64,000 nt of DNA from Linum tenue (GCA_946122785.1 CAMGYJ010000005.1:83694547-83758546); one strand, 5' to 3'. Shown: positions 31,386-42,802, numbered from the stretch's first letter. Notes: generated by a model from the sequence alone, not told the origin. Numbers and translations are program-made.

Positions 31386-33310
31386 TTTTTTTTCGGTAAT
31401 TGTTGTCTTTATTAGCTCTGCTTGAGAAAACAAGCTTCCAGAAAACAACTACAAGTCTGCAGCTACAAACATCCTACTACTGTATATAGAATAGTATTGA
31501 CTAACTAGCAATTCTAACTACTAATCATACTTCCATCCGTATACAAAGAATGAAAATAATCTGAACTTCTTAACAATTGGGCAAACTCAACGTTCCCCTC
31601 ACTATAGAGATGAATCTCTTGCTGAATTTGCTGCTGGAATTCCTCCTCGCTCTTCACTTTCTATCTCAAACTTTCAAATTCTCACACTTCTCTCTAAACT
31701 TTTCCCTATCCAAACTCCAATCGGGGGCTGTCGATTCACATTTAGGTGATCGGAGGCCACCCACTCCAGTTTCATTTCTGTTTTTCCTTTGCTTCATCTT
31801 CTTTTCTTTCGTGCTTTGTCAATCCCTTTGTGGATTTACGAATTTCTAGACTGCTACCCCTAAGTGGATTTTTCCAAAAACCTATCTCTTGAGATGGTTT
31901 TCTTCCACACCTCAGATCTTAGTCTCAGATCTTGTGGTCGTTCTCTGTGTGCAGAGGGAATTGTTTTGCAATTTACATCTTCTGTCGTGACTTTTAGAGC
32001 TGTCCACCTTGCTTCACTCAGAATGGCGTAGTGATTCGGTGGTTTGGTTTGATGCCTCTTGGTTCTACTGTCATGTGGGTGGGTGTAGGGATGCTGCCTC
32101 CTTTTCGATCTATTGCTGCTCTGATCATGTGTTGTTTGGCATTGGATTGGTGGTGTTCGTGAGTCGCATGTGATGGGGGTGTTATTTTATCTCTGTTCTT
32201 CTCCTTTTGAGGGTGGTGGTTGTGGTTTGCGGTGGCTGAGGTGGTGTGGTGGTTGACGTGCGTGGTCTGGGGGCGACGGTGGCGGTGTGTGTCGGCGGGG
32301 TTTGAGGGAGTGGATCTTTTTCCCACTTTGATCCCGTTGGCTTTGTTGGTGGTGGATTGCTTTTCCTTCCGTTTGGTGGCGGCGCGGTGGTGGGGGTGTA
32401 GAGGCAGGGTTGGTTGCTAGCGGCTACTTGGGGCAGCAAGTAGGTGGCTGGTGGTTTGTGGTTGCTTTGGGCTAGGTTTGTGTTTGTGGGCTTCGTTGGA
32501 GTGGAAAGAGGCTGCTGGGTTTTTTGTTGGTTTCTTGTGTTTGTTGGACTGTGGTTGTTGTGTGTGTTTTCTGTTTTTAGTTTTTTGGTGGGCTTCTGTG
32601 TTTGGTTGGGCTTTGCATTGTCGTTTGGGTCAGGCTTCTATCTTTCTTTGACTACGGTCTAAACTCTGTATCACTTCCCTATTTCGTAATGAAATCAGGT
32701 TTTCGTAAAAAAAAATTCCTCCTCGCTCTTCTTGACAACACTAAATGCCCTAGCACACCGTTCCTTCCATACAGTGACTACAAACCAACACCAAAACACC
32801 CCTGCCAAGTTTATTACCTCCCGCCACTAGAAGACATACCTGCTCCAGCATTCTCTCCCAACACCAACAATATAGTGTCATTCACAAAATAGATGACTCC
32901 TCGTTTTGGCACTGCCTGGCAAAGCAAACACTTGTCAGAGTCAATAACCCCCCACTCCTTCAACTGTGTTCTGGTTTTGATTCTATTGTGGATAATCAAC
33001 CACGCTAAGAATCTTTGTCAAGGAATAACGAACTTGTTCCATGATAATGCATACCAGTCCACCTGCTGTTCAAAGTCTTTCCGTCCCATGTAACTTCATC
33101 TCCTTTTTAAGCAGTCGATAGCGGAACCAAGGTCGAAGCTGCAGAAGTTTCCTCCACAGCCAAGATCATGTGCCTGTTTCCGGAATCAACCAAAAGGATC
33201 TCCCTCCCAATTGCCATAATATTCCTCCAATACAAGCAATATTCTAGGTTTTCAGATCTCTTAAACCCAACCCTCCCTCCTTCTTAGGCAAACATATTAC
33301 ATCCCAGCAA
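31386..33310 (-). mobile_element. 5'-truncated LINE, interrupted
   Basis: The minus-strand poly(A) is the T-run at about 31386-31395. Frames on the minus strand near 33290-33150 read like the RT thumb (LPKKEGGLGL-type text), near 33060-33000 FEQQVDWYALSWNKFVIP followed by a stop, and near 32999-32900 IIHNRIKTRTQLKEWGV and CLLC, the zf-RVT region. It is dead. A poly(A) insertion lies inside (31656-32714). No target duplication was found. Confidence 0.7.
31656..32714 (+). mobile_element. poly(A) retroinsertion with 17-bp target duplication
   Basis: ATTCCTCCTCGCTCTTC occurs at 31639-31655 and 32715-32731. The insert ends in an A-run of about nine at 32706-32714. About 1.06 kb, G/T-rich in the centre (GGTGGTTGTGGTTTGCGG). 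It carries no recognised LINE protein. Its 3' end TAATGAAATCAGGTTTTCGT resembles plant LINE tails, so it may be a 5'-truncated LINE, but a processed transcript copy is also possible. Confidence 0.75.
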
Positions 33311-33570
33311 CCAAATGAAAAACAAAATGAATCAGAATCACTGACTCATTTGTCAATGAAAAAAAATGAATAATTTATTCTTGACAGAAAAACATATATG
33401 ACACTCAATTGAATCATTGTGTTATTTGCAAATTACAAGTTTATTCCATATAAAAGAAAAGAAGAGTTACAAAGAACAATATACTTATCTGAGTTGTCTC
33501 GATCCTAACGGGGGAGTAAGGCGCCCCAAGGCTAAGGGGAAAGAATTTCTCGGGATCAGAGTAGAAACAT
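33311..33570. other. spacer before the nested hAT-like element
   Basis: No gene is recognised. The end of this stretch (GGCTAAGGGGAAAGAATTTC, 33531-33550) has a diverged second copy just beyond the nest at about 43712-43735, so a local tandem repeat unit flanks the hAT target. Confidence 0.4.
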
Positions 33571-34073
33571 TAGGGGTGGAAAACGGGACGGGATTGGGTA
33601 CCCGTTCCGTTTGAAACGGGTACCCAATCCCATTTGGAGATCAAAGTTCATCCCATATCCCATATCTGAACGGGAAATGGGTACCCGCTAACCCATACGG
33701 GACGGATAACGGGTACCCGAACTACCCGTTTATACCCGTTCAATATGGGAACAATTACAAAATCACCTGGAATAAAATATTAAAATTAAACTTCAATTAA
33801 ACTGTGTAACATGAAAAGAAAGTTGTTGTCTCCATCATTAATTAACAACATCAAAATAAAGGATATTGTCCCCCACTCCCTTAATAACCCACTGCCAACA
33901 TGAAAAGATAATCTAAGCTACTGTCTCCATAATAACATGATGAAAATTAAGGCTGCCCCTTAAGAACCCACTGTCAACGTGATTCCATGAAATTGGCACA
34001 TTCAACAACATGAAAAGATAAAGAAAGCTACTGCCTACTGCCTCCCAAAATTAACTTGTGCACATTTAACATT

Positions 34074-34573
34074 TGTTGGGGGTGTTACTAAAGGGCCCAA
34101 AAGAGAGCCCAAGAAAGAGCCCATCCAGTTGAAACTAGCCCAAGGCAATGGGCCAGGAGAAGAAGCCCATAAAGCCCATTGGGCAGCATAGGCATGAAGA
34201 ACAAAGCACTAGGGGCCAAAGAGGTCCAAGCTGGCAAGTGGTCCCCCGCCTGTGAGCGCCTGCCAGCTGTTGGAAGCCTGACAAGGTGGTTGGGGCTTCT
34301 GACAGGAATGGAGGTACAAAGCATTTAATGAGATGATGACGTTGAGGAGATCCATCTCGAATTCGGTGAGTATAAATAGAGGCAGTTGGTAGCATTTACA
34401 CAGGTTGGACTCTCTCACTAAAACTCTAGCTCTAAAGCACTTCTCTCTCTAAGTTACTGACTTGATCGTCGGCGGGCTAACGGGCCGAGGCGCCTCCCTC
34501 TGTGCTAGTGTGTGTAGGCAGGCGCCGGACAGAAAGGACGCGGGCGTGTTAGCAGGGCGTCGAGGCTCAAACA
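34074..34573 (+). repeat. 5' LTR of the Tat-type element
   Basis: 500 bp, begins TGTTGGGGGTGTTAC and ends GGCTCAAACA. TATAAATAGA at 34371-34380 is the promoter TATA box. Confidence 0.93.
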
Positions 34574-34574
34574 A

Positions 34575-34592
34575 TTGGCGCGCCAGATATGG
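34575..34592 (+). other. primer binding site of the Tat-type element
   Basis: TTGGCGCGCCAGATATGG starts two bases after the 5' LTR, where the tRNA primer pairs. The sequence begins with TGG after one T, as expected for a tRNA 3' CCA. I cannot name the tRNA. Confidence 0.6.
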
Positions 34593-34609
34593 AAATATAA
34601 CCAAGAATC

Positions 34610-35890
34610 ATGAGTGTAGAGGCGCCTATGAGTGGAGCGGGAGAAGAAATTACGGAAGATCAATCCGGGCGGATGAGAGGGCTGACGCCCGAGATGGATG
34701 AAGGTGAGGAGAGTGAGGGTATGTTTTGAGGGTCGGAAGGCGCCTAGGTCACCAAAAGGGAGCTGTTTAGGATCATCGAGGATCAGGACGAGGCGATCGA
34801 GGCGCTTCGACGAGAGATTGAGGCCTTGAAGAGGGGAGAAGGGATGACGGGACAGCGGACCCGGATAGAGCCCACGGGAACCAACATTCCCCCACTCCCA
34901 ACTTATGACGGGACAGCGGACCCGGATGATCACTTGAATGGATACTTCACCAAGATGCAGCTTTACAACAGCTCAGACGCTACCCTGTGCAAGGTGTTCC
35001 CGTCGACCTTTGCGGGCGTGGTCCTTGACTGGTACCACCAAATCAAAGAAGGGCGCATTGACTGCTTTGAGCAGTTTGCGGCGATGTTCTTGGCAAAGTT
35101 CGCTAGCAGGAAGCGCCGCTCCCTGACCATAGGCGCCCTATTCAAGGTCAAACAAAGAGAGGGGGAGGCGCTGAGAGAGTTTTACGAAAGGTGGCTCTCG
35201 GTAGCATTGGCAGTAAAGGACACCCAGCCGTCGGTGTTGGGCGTATGCTTGAACGAATGTACCACCAGCGAGGAGCTATGCAGGGCGCTGGCCAAGAGGG
35301 ACGTGGTGTCCACGGAGGACCTGGATCACCGAGTGCAGAAGGTGATCATGCTCGAAAAAACTTTGGCAGCCAGAAGGGCAGATAGGCGGAAGACGAGGGG
35401 AGAAGAAGTTGAGATGACAAGGAGACCACATCCCCCGAGTGGACCGGGATATGCACTCATAAACCACCCCCAGCCAAGAAGAGTGGATACCGGGCACCTG
35501 ACGCCCAGAGGGACGGGAGCCTTCGCAGAATACAATGACACGCTGAGGAACATACTCCAGCACGTCAAGGAGAAAGGATATCACATCCGGTGGCCGGACC
35601 CCATGAGAGGACAGCCTAACGAACGGAACTTGGACCGATATTGTGATTTCCACCGGGAGGTGGGGCATCACACGGCCGACTGCTACCAATTGAAGACCGA
35701 GCTGCAAGGCCTGACAGATAGGGGGATGCTCAATGATATTGTCAAGAAGCCTGAAGAGAGGGTGCATCGTGCGTGTGTAGCCGGCACAGAGCAAGGAGCG
35801 AGGGAGCTGCCACCCCGCCCTACGCCCTCGACCAAGAGAAGGCACCCGAGCGAGTACGACTTACCATTGTGTCCATTTCAAGAACGGTAG
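34610..35890 (+). pseudogene. gag of the Tat-type element
   Basis: From ATG at 34610 the frame runs to 35890, apart from a TGA at about 34727 and a TAG at about 34745. After these it is open for 354 codons from the Met at 34826. The retrotransposon gag domain has YFTKMQLYNSSDATLCKVFP, GVVLDWYHQI and FYERWLSVALAV. A late zinc-like motif YCDFHREVGHHTADCYQLK is the form typical of the Tat lineage. The C-terminal region changes frame at about 35880 into the protease frame. Confidence 0.85.
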
Positions 35891-36380
35891 ATTTGAGGGA
35901 AAAGTTGGAAGCAAACCGCCGACTAAGAGCCGCTTCGGCCGAGGTTCAGGAGGCCATCAACATCAGTTTCAACAGGGCGCCCGAAGAGGCGTGCATGCTC
36001 CCGTCCATGGACACCTTGGAGATACAAGGGGTGGTAGCAGGGTGCAAAGTAAGGAGGATGCTCGTTGATATGGAAAGTTCCATGGACGTGTTATTCAAGG
36101 ACACGGTGGCCCGCATGCAACTAGCACCTGAGTTTATCAGACCATCGAAGTCCGTGTTGGTCGGATTCTCCGGGGCGCCCGCCAGGGTGATAGGGTAAGT
36201 GCGCCTGCCTGTCACCTTGGGCGACGGGGAGCAAAGGGTGACGCGTGCCATTAACTTTGGAATAGTGAACTGTCGTCACCATACAATGCAATTCTGGGAA
36301 GACCCCTCCTGGCTTTGTTCAACGGGGTGGCCTCTACTTGTCACCAAACCTTGAAGTTTATCGCTCCGCAAGGAGTGGGT
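35773..36380 (+). pseudogene. retropepsin region with altered active site
   Basis: The text MDTLEIQGVVAGCKVRRMLV is followed by DMESSMDVLFKDTVARMQL, which aligns with the family's D-T-G-S-S active site but has M and E in place of T and G. LVGFSGAPARVIG follows, with a stop at about 36196, then LPVTLGDGEQRVTRAINFG in the continuing frame, which is typical of the segment after the protease. The catalytic loop changes and the stop mean no active protease. Confidence 0.75.
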
Positions 36381-36458
36381 GTAGCTTGAGGACGGGGCGC
36401 TCCGCGCTACGTAAAAGAAAATGGGCAGAAGCGTCGATGCACTGAAGCAAGGGTCAAT

Positions 36459-36815
36459 GTGATGGAGACCGTGGCGGAGGAAGCACCCCGAGCTGAAGCG
36501 GCCGACAAAGAACTTTTGGTAATTTTGGACGAAGGGCGCCCGAAAAGACAAGTGAGGATATTGGTAGAAGCGCCAAGTGAAATGAAAGAGCGCCTGATTG
36601 CCCTTCTAAAGGAGTTCGCAGAACTTTTCGCGTGGAGTGCTCTAGAGATGCCGAGCGTCTCACCCGAAACGGTCGTGCATAGGTTGGCAGTCGAAGAAGG
36701 CAGGCGCCCAGTACAACAAAAACGCAGGAACCTATCGCCAGAGAAGGAAGCGGCACTTAGGGTCGAGATGGATAAGCTCCTGGGCGCTAGCAGAAGAAGA
36801 ACGGGGGGAGGATGA
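36459..36815 (+). pseudogene. reverse transcriptase N-terminal stub
   Basis: LIALLKEFAELFAWSALEMP, then VVHRLAVEEGRRPVQQKRRN and a DKLL segment match the entry to RT in Tat-type elements. The following YxDD-bearing core is missing: the frame meets RNase H text within about 50 bp, so an internal deletion of RT and the first RNase H is inferred. Confidence 0.8.
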
Positions 36816-36825
36816 CTGCTGGCAA

Positions 36826-37485
36826 GTGCAAGTTGATGGGGCGGCCAGTCGCACCGGCGCCGGAGCGGGTATCATAATTATAAGCCCGAGAGGCGTGATG
36901 CACGAAGTCGCGTTACGATTTGAGACCTTGAAGACAAACAACGCTACGGAATATGAAGCAATCATCGCCGGCATGAGTATGGCCAAGGAGCTGGGCGCCC
37001 ACAAGATCCAAGTCAGGTCCGATTCGGCCCTCGTCGTTAATCAACTCAACGGAGTCTTCGAAGTAAAGGAAGAGGCGCTCGAAGGATATGTGCAAAGGGT
37101 AAAAGAGATGGGATCCTGGTTCGGGAAAACTTCCTTTGTCCACGTCCCTCGAGAAGAGAACGCCCATGCAGACGCCTTATCCAAGCTAGCAACCGCAGTG
37201 GACTTCGCAGAGGAGAGGAAAGTCATTTTCACCGCCGAGGCGCCCCATGAGCATCTGATCGCTGCCCTCTGCGGCGCGGGCGCCACCACCGGTTTGATGG
37301 CGCCAATTGAGCTATTTTTGACCCAAGACGTGGTGCCTGATGACCCGAAAGAAGCCTGGCGGCTCCGCCGAAAAGCAGCGCGGTGTTCCATTGTCGAAGG
37401 AAAGTTGTACAAAAGGTCACGCGGGAACATACTTGAGGTGCCTGAACGAAGAGGAGAGCAAGGGAGCAATCGAGGAGGTCCATAG
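36826..37485 (+). pseudogene. archaeal-type RNase H of the Tat-type element
   Basis: QVDGAASRTGAGAGIIIISP at the start, then NNATEYEAIIAGMSMAKELG, VRSDSALVVNQLNG and HVPREENAHADALSKLA: the D, E, D and D positions of RNase H are all visible. The sequence is intact for about 200 codons and then shifts frame into integrase. Confidence 0.85.
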
Positions 37486-38430
37486 CGGAACGTGTGGCAT
37501 GCACGCGGGAGCGCGAAGTCTTGAGAAAACGCTGCTAAGGCAAGGGTTTTACTGGCCAACAATGAGAAGGGATGCAAAGGCGCATGTGGGCGCTTGTCAC
37601 CAATGCCAAGTGCACGCCAATGACATTCATATCCCGGCGGCACCCATGCAAGGTAATGTGGGGTCCTGGCCTTTCGCTCAATGGGGCATGGATCTCTTGG
37701 GCCCTTTCCCCAAGGCGCCAGGCCAAATGAAGTACTTGATAGTAGAAATTGACTACTTCTCCAAATGGATCGAGGCGGAACCTTTGGCACAGTCACAGAA
37801 GCCCAGGTGCGAAAGTTCACCAAGAAGAATATATTCACCCGCTTCGGCTTACCCGAGTCCATCGTCACAGACCATGGAAAGCAGTTCGGCGGCAATAAAT
37901 TTGTCGAGTTTTGCGACGACAATGGGGTAGTACTCAGATTTTCATCGATGGCTTACCCGCAAGCGAACGAGCAAGCCGAGGCGGCCAACAAGAGCATTCT
38001 CCACGGGTTGCACACCAGGTTGTCCAGCGCCAAGGGAAGATGGGTGGAGGAGCTGCCGAACGTGCTGTGGGCTCACCACACGACTTATAAGACTGCAACC
38101 GGAGAAACACCTTTCGCCTTAACCTACGGCAACGAGGTTGTAATCCTAGTTGAAGTCAGCCTCCCAAGTTACCCTGTTGTCAATTACGACCCAAACGGCA
38201 ACGACGAGGCACAAATCAGCGAACTGGACATGGCGGACGAATCAAGGGAGGTTGCGGCAATTCGCCTGGAGAAAATGACGCGACAAGTGGCCCGGTACTA
38301 CAACAAGAAGATGCGTGCCCATGGCATCACTGAGGGCGCCCGGGTTCTCAAGCGTGATTTTTGCCGGACGCCCGCGAGGGGAAGTTGGCACCGAAATGGA
38401 AAGGCCCATATCGAGTTCGGAAGGTGGTAG
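37340..38430 (+). pseudogene. integrase of the Tat-type element, frameshifted
   Basis: The zinc region reads HSGTCGMHAGARSLEKTL, FYWPTMRRDA and ACHQCQVHAN. The core has QWGMDLLGPFPKAPGQMKYL in one frame. After a shift near 37770-37800 comes SIVTDHGKQFGGNKFVEFC with the second Asp and QANEQAEAANKSILHGL with the Glu, then WVEELPNVLWAHHTTYKTAT. No chromodomain follows, consistent with the Tat lineage. Confidence 0.87.
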
Positions 38431-38629
38431 GTCCCGGAACGTTCAAGCTAGAGCATACTGACGGCAAGGCGGTGAAAAGAACATGGAACGCGTAAAACTT
38501 GCGCCTTTACCGGGAGGGAGCCGCAACAGGAGAAGACGCCCCCATTTGATCACGGGCAGTGATGATACAAGGCAGTAATAGTAGTAAGTGTTTGTTCATG
38601 GTAACCAAGTGTGTAAGCACGCTTGTATT

Positions 38630-38945
38630 GTGTTTAAAGCGCCCATAGTAATAGCGTTGTATCGTGTCCAAAGCCACCTGTGTTATAGCGCCCCGACAAT
38701 GACTTCATATTATATCTACAATGTTGAACTTTAAAGCGCCCAATTTTGCGCCCAATGACTGAGCGATTGTGTGTAAGTTAGTCGCAATTATGTTAGAATA
38801 TCTAAAGCGCCCGGTTTCGTGCCCTATGTCCTAGCAAAGATGTGAAGTTATTCTAAGACCCCACAAAGCGCCCAACCACGCGCCCTACAAACTAGTCATG
38901 AAAGAAAGGTAACCTCCGTTAAAGCGCCCACAACTAGCGCCCCGC
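38630..38945 (+). repeat. degenerate AAAGCGCCC repeat
   Basis: AAAGCGCCC or a close variant occurs at about 38637, 38671 (AAAGCCACC), 38734, 38805, 38864 and 38921, mostly followed 10-20 bp later by a second GCGCCC. The spacing of 35-70 bp is irregular. The block lies just after integrase, before the antisense gene. Confidence 0.6.
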
Positions 38946-39067
38946 ACAACACATAAATAAGGAGGCCGAGAAAGTCGAGAAAGGTAAATTAAAGATGCCC
39001 ATAAAAATAAGTTGTCCACAAAATAAGGAAAAAATTAAAGTACACAAGAAGGCAAAACATAAAGACA

Positions 39068-42000
39068 TCACTCGGCCTCGGAAGTGGCGTCCGCGGTCTG
39101 ATCTTCGGGTGGAGGCACCTGGTCTTCTGGTGGCGGCGCCTGACCTGACGGAGAAGGAGGCGCATCTGCAGCCGGAGTCATGGGCGCCCTGTCTCCCTCC
39201 TTGGCACCCATCATGTCGCCGATCACAAACTCGGCCATTTCTGTCACATCCCAAACTTGGTCGGGATGGTCTTGATCGAGCTTCCTCTTCAGGATGCTGA
39301 GACAGGTGAGGCAGGCGTTGGCAAACAGGTTTTTGCCAGCCTCGGACTCCTCGAACGAATCAAGAGAATTCTTCAAACTCGCAATCTCCTTGCGAGCCGC
39401 CTTCAACGCCTTCTTCTGCTCTCGTTGGTCGTCCCGGAGCCTTCCTTCTCCTCATTGAGAAGGTCAATCTCACTAGCCTGGGCGCCCGTCTCCTTCGCTA
39501 GCTCCTCCTTCTTCGCCTCGAGCTTCTCCACCTTCTCTTGAAACTCCCTCCGCTCCACCTCGAATTCAACCTCACATTTGTGGCGCTCCTCCTCCAGGGC
39601 GCCTTGCAGACGGGACAATTCCAACGCTGCCTTCAGCTGGGCGTCCTCACATTCCTGCACCAGCTGCTCGCGGCGCTTGAACTCCGTCTCCAAGTCCTCC
39701 TTCAAGGCGGACGCTGAACTCGAGGCGGCCAACACCTCTTCTTTCGACTCCAGTAGACGTCGGGCGCCCCTCTCCGCGAAAAAGGAGATCTATGTAAAAA
39801 ACAACAAGGAGTTAGACGTATAAAAAGACTACATAAAAAACACAAGGCAAACGGGATGGAATGAAACGAATGGTAAAGTCACATTTGCGCCCACTTGCGC
39901 TAGCTCAGCAAAAATGTGGTCTCCATTGACCTCGGAGGGCACCTGCCACATCTTCGCGGAAGATATCGCCAACCCCATGGCGCACCCGCGGTCGACCGTG
40001 AACAATGGAGAGCAGGGGAGGGCAACGTGCCCAACTTCAGTACACCTCGGCTGAATCACAGGCGGGCGCCCATCAGCATCAACGAAGCGCCCCTCTTCGT
40101 CCAGGTGGACGCGGGCGCCTTGTCCCCTAGCAGGGATTTGGGCCGCGGCTGGGGCCTTTCCCTTCTTGCTTTCGCGAGTCTTCTTCCCACCATGAGGAAT
40201 GGGGGAGCCCGCCCTTTTCTCCCTTCGAACTAGCGAGGGCACCTCCTCCTCCTCTAATTCTTCGGCATCGGGAGTAGGGTCGAAGATAGGTTCCCCGACG
40301 TCCGGTTCGGGGGCAGAGGGCGCCACGCTGACAGTCTTGGCGCGCACGGGCGCCTAGGTTGGGGCAACCTTTGTGGAGGCCTTCTTCGACGCCCGTCCCT
40401 TCTTGGGCACCGGCGGCGCGGGCGCCTGTGTACGGGTGGCACCAGCAGCAGAAGGCGCCCCGACCGCCATCATCGCCAGCCGACTTTTGATCAGCTTCCC
40501 GATGGAACTGAAGTCTGATCCTGCACATACAAAGATAAAAGGTTAACACAAAGAATGCAAAGGGGAGACAAAGTAAATATAAATGGGCGCCAACACACCA
40601 TCGTTGTAATATTCCTCCAAAATGCTAAGTCGATTCGCAGTTAGGCGAAGGATAATCGGGTGCGTGTTAATTAGCTGGGCGCCCCGAGTCTCGTCGGAAG
40701 AAAGATGGACGATTGAATTAAATCCCTCAATTTTACCCAGCGCCCAGTGCCTCACGAAGGCGCCCCCATTTTTCGAAGAAAGAATCCTGGTAGGCTTTCA
40801 CGAAGAAAAACCCGTTGAACCAACTACGCCCCAGCTTGGGGCACCTAACGACGAAGTGATATGGGCGCTTGGAACGCTTCTGAAGGGAGAGGCAGTTGTC
40901 GAGGGGCGCCACGTTAAAAAACCACCTGAAAAGGTTGAAGGTGGGCCTCACGTTGTGCACCTGGCACTTCAACTTAAACAACGTCACCACCACCATCACT
41001 GAAGGGGATAGGCGCCCCAACGGGCACTCGCACATCGTCAGGATCCCTTCCAGGATGGGGTCTATGGGAAATCACAACCCAAACCTAAAGTATCCTTGGT
41101 AGACCCCTATCCATTTAGGTCCGCACACGCCAACCCTAGAGATGGCCGACGGAGGCGCGTAACACCAGTCGTGCGGGAGCTGAAGATTGGTCACCAACTC
41201 ATGAAGTCGCGCCAAGGTCACAGTCGATTGATGCTCCGGACTAGGGGTGGGCATTCGGTCGGTTCGGTTTCGACCAAACCGAAATTATGAATATCGGGTC
41301 CCCAAATTCTCCCAAACCTCAAACCGAATTCGAACCGAATTATAATTCGGTTCGGACGGTTTAAACCGAATTATAATTCGGTTCGGTTCGGTTTCTCACA
41401 CAAAACCGAATTTGTTAAACTACTTGTATCTTCTCACTTTTAAATTTTTTTTATCCCTAATATAACCAATAAATATGTAATTATATGCATCATTAATGAT
41501 AAACTCAAACTTTTCAACTCATAAGTCATAAAATATTTCAAATATTTAAGTCTAAAAGCAACTGCAAACATAAAAATCCACCATTTAGAGCTTGAAATTA
41601 TAGTATTTCGGTTTTTCGGTCGAAAATTCGATTCGGTTGAGAGAACCCTGGTTTCCGAAATATCCATATTTTCCATCCGAATTCCGAACCGAATAGCATT
41701 AATTCAGTTTCGGTTCGGTTTAATTCGGTTCGGGTTTACCGAACCGGTTGCCCACCCCTACTCCGGACCACCCTCCTCGAACGAAAGGCCGGTAGTATCA
41801 GTGGGCAGATGATCAGGGGGAAACATCTTGTCTCAAGTGGTGATCTTATAAGAACCGTCGGCTGGCACGTAGCCCAGGGTGGAGCGCTCGCTCCTCCCGC
41901 AGACTCAGGCGCCCTATCTAAACCAAGAACGAACCAGACGTACAATGCTGAGTCGAAGTAAGAATCTCACTCACGCCTAAAACCTACAAGATCAGTTAAG

Positions 42001-42215
42001 GAGTCCATGACAGGGCGCTTACCAGAAGCAGAGGGACGCTGGGAGGCGCCTGCACCAAATTGTGAAGGGCGAACAGGTGTGGCGCCCGCTTCCAGACCGG
42101 CGGAGCGATTGGGGGAGGCGCCCGCGTCGGGGGAACGATTGGGGGAGGCGCCCGCGTTGGAGGATCGATTGGGAGAGGCGCCCGCATCGGAGGTTCGGTC
42201 TTGTGGAGAGGCCAT
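39068..42215 (-). pseudogene. antisense gene in the 3' region of the Tat-type element
   Basis: A multi-exon gene on the strand opposite to gag-pol. The start at 42215 gives MASPQDRTSDAGASPNRSS, a Pro/Ala/Ser repeat tract. Near 41240-41080 comes the core HDWCYAPPSAIS and VYQGYFRFGL, continued near 41030-40740 by VHNVRPTFNLFRWFFNV and WFNGFFFVKAYQDSFF; this is the pattern of the family named putative gypsy-type transposon (Pfam PF04195). Intron-like joints are seen near 40590-40523 and 39895-39790 (GT to a clear acceptor TTTTTTACATAG). The C-terminal part is a long coiled coil (39735-39403) then a Pro/Ala tail ending at 39068. Stops near 41840 and 40357 and a frameshift near 39405 show decay. 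A hAT-like element sits inside. Confidence 0.7.
41242..41760. mobile_element. hAT-like MITE inside the Tat-type element
   Basis: 519 bp, starts TAGGGGTGGGCATTCGGTCG and ends GGTTGCCCACCCCTA. CTCCGGAC flanks it exactly at 41234-41241 and 41761-41768, an 8-bp hAT duplication. The subterminal parts are dense in TTCGGTTCGG and its inverse. It is the youngest layer of the nest and interrupts the antisense gene. Confidence 0.92.
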
Positions 42216-42789
42216 TTGATTGCAAAGTGTGGACGAGAGGGCCGACGGCGGAGAGCTTCAAAGTAGAGAGAAGGCAGAGCAATTCTAGAGAGAAGGCAGA
42301 GCGAAAATGTAGAGAGAGCGAAATGAGGAAAATGACAAGGAGAAGGGAGGCAGAGATATTTAAAGGGAGGAAGGGCGCGTATCGAAGTCCGCGCCAACTT
42401 ACACGTGTCACCAAGTCACGGGCGGTCCTTTGAGCTCCCCTTATTTTGAATTTCAAATTTCGACTTTCAAAATTTAGAATTGGAAGCTAAAAAGAATATC
42501 CAAAAATGAGGCTCAAATTCCGGCCCGTGAGGGGGGCACCCAGGCGCCCTGATCAGGCGTCTTACCAGGGCAAAACCCAGGTCGTAATCACAAAGAGGGC
42601 GCCCAAGAGCCTTCGTTCACACGAGCGGGAGTCCGGGAGCGAGGAAAGTGTTGAACGACTACAAGGACCTGGGTGTCAGTAGGCTATGCTTAAAGGGGCA
42701 ACCGGCGCCCCTTGAGAGATGAAGACTTGTAAGAAGCGCCCCGACCTAGGGGTAAGTTAGGCGCTCAGGTAAAAGACCCTGAGCACCTA

Positions 42790-42802
42790 ACTGAGGGGCA
42801 AT
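42790..42802 (+). other. polypurine tract of the Tat-type element
   Basis: CTGAGGGGCAAT directly precedes the 3' LTR. It is short and purine-rich, as expected. Confidence 0.6.

Noticed and set aside
32182..32439. Thr/Pro-rich minus-strand ORF
   Set aside because: Low-complexity translation of the G/T-rich centre of a poly(A) insertion.
37041..37922. 293-codon minus-strand ORF
   Set aside because: It is a shadow of RNase H and integrase of the Tat-type element and spans a frameshift in them; unlike the antisense gene at 39068-42215 it shows no domain.
42062..42433. Plus-strand ORF of 123 codons
   Set aside because: It lies opposite the start of the antisense gene and is made of the same simple repeat in another frame.
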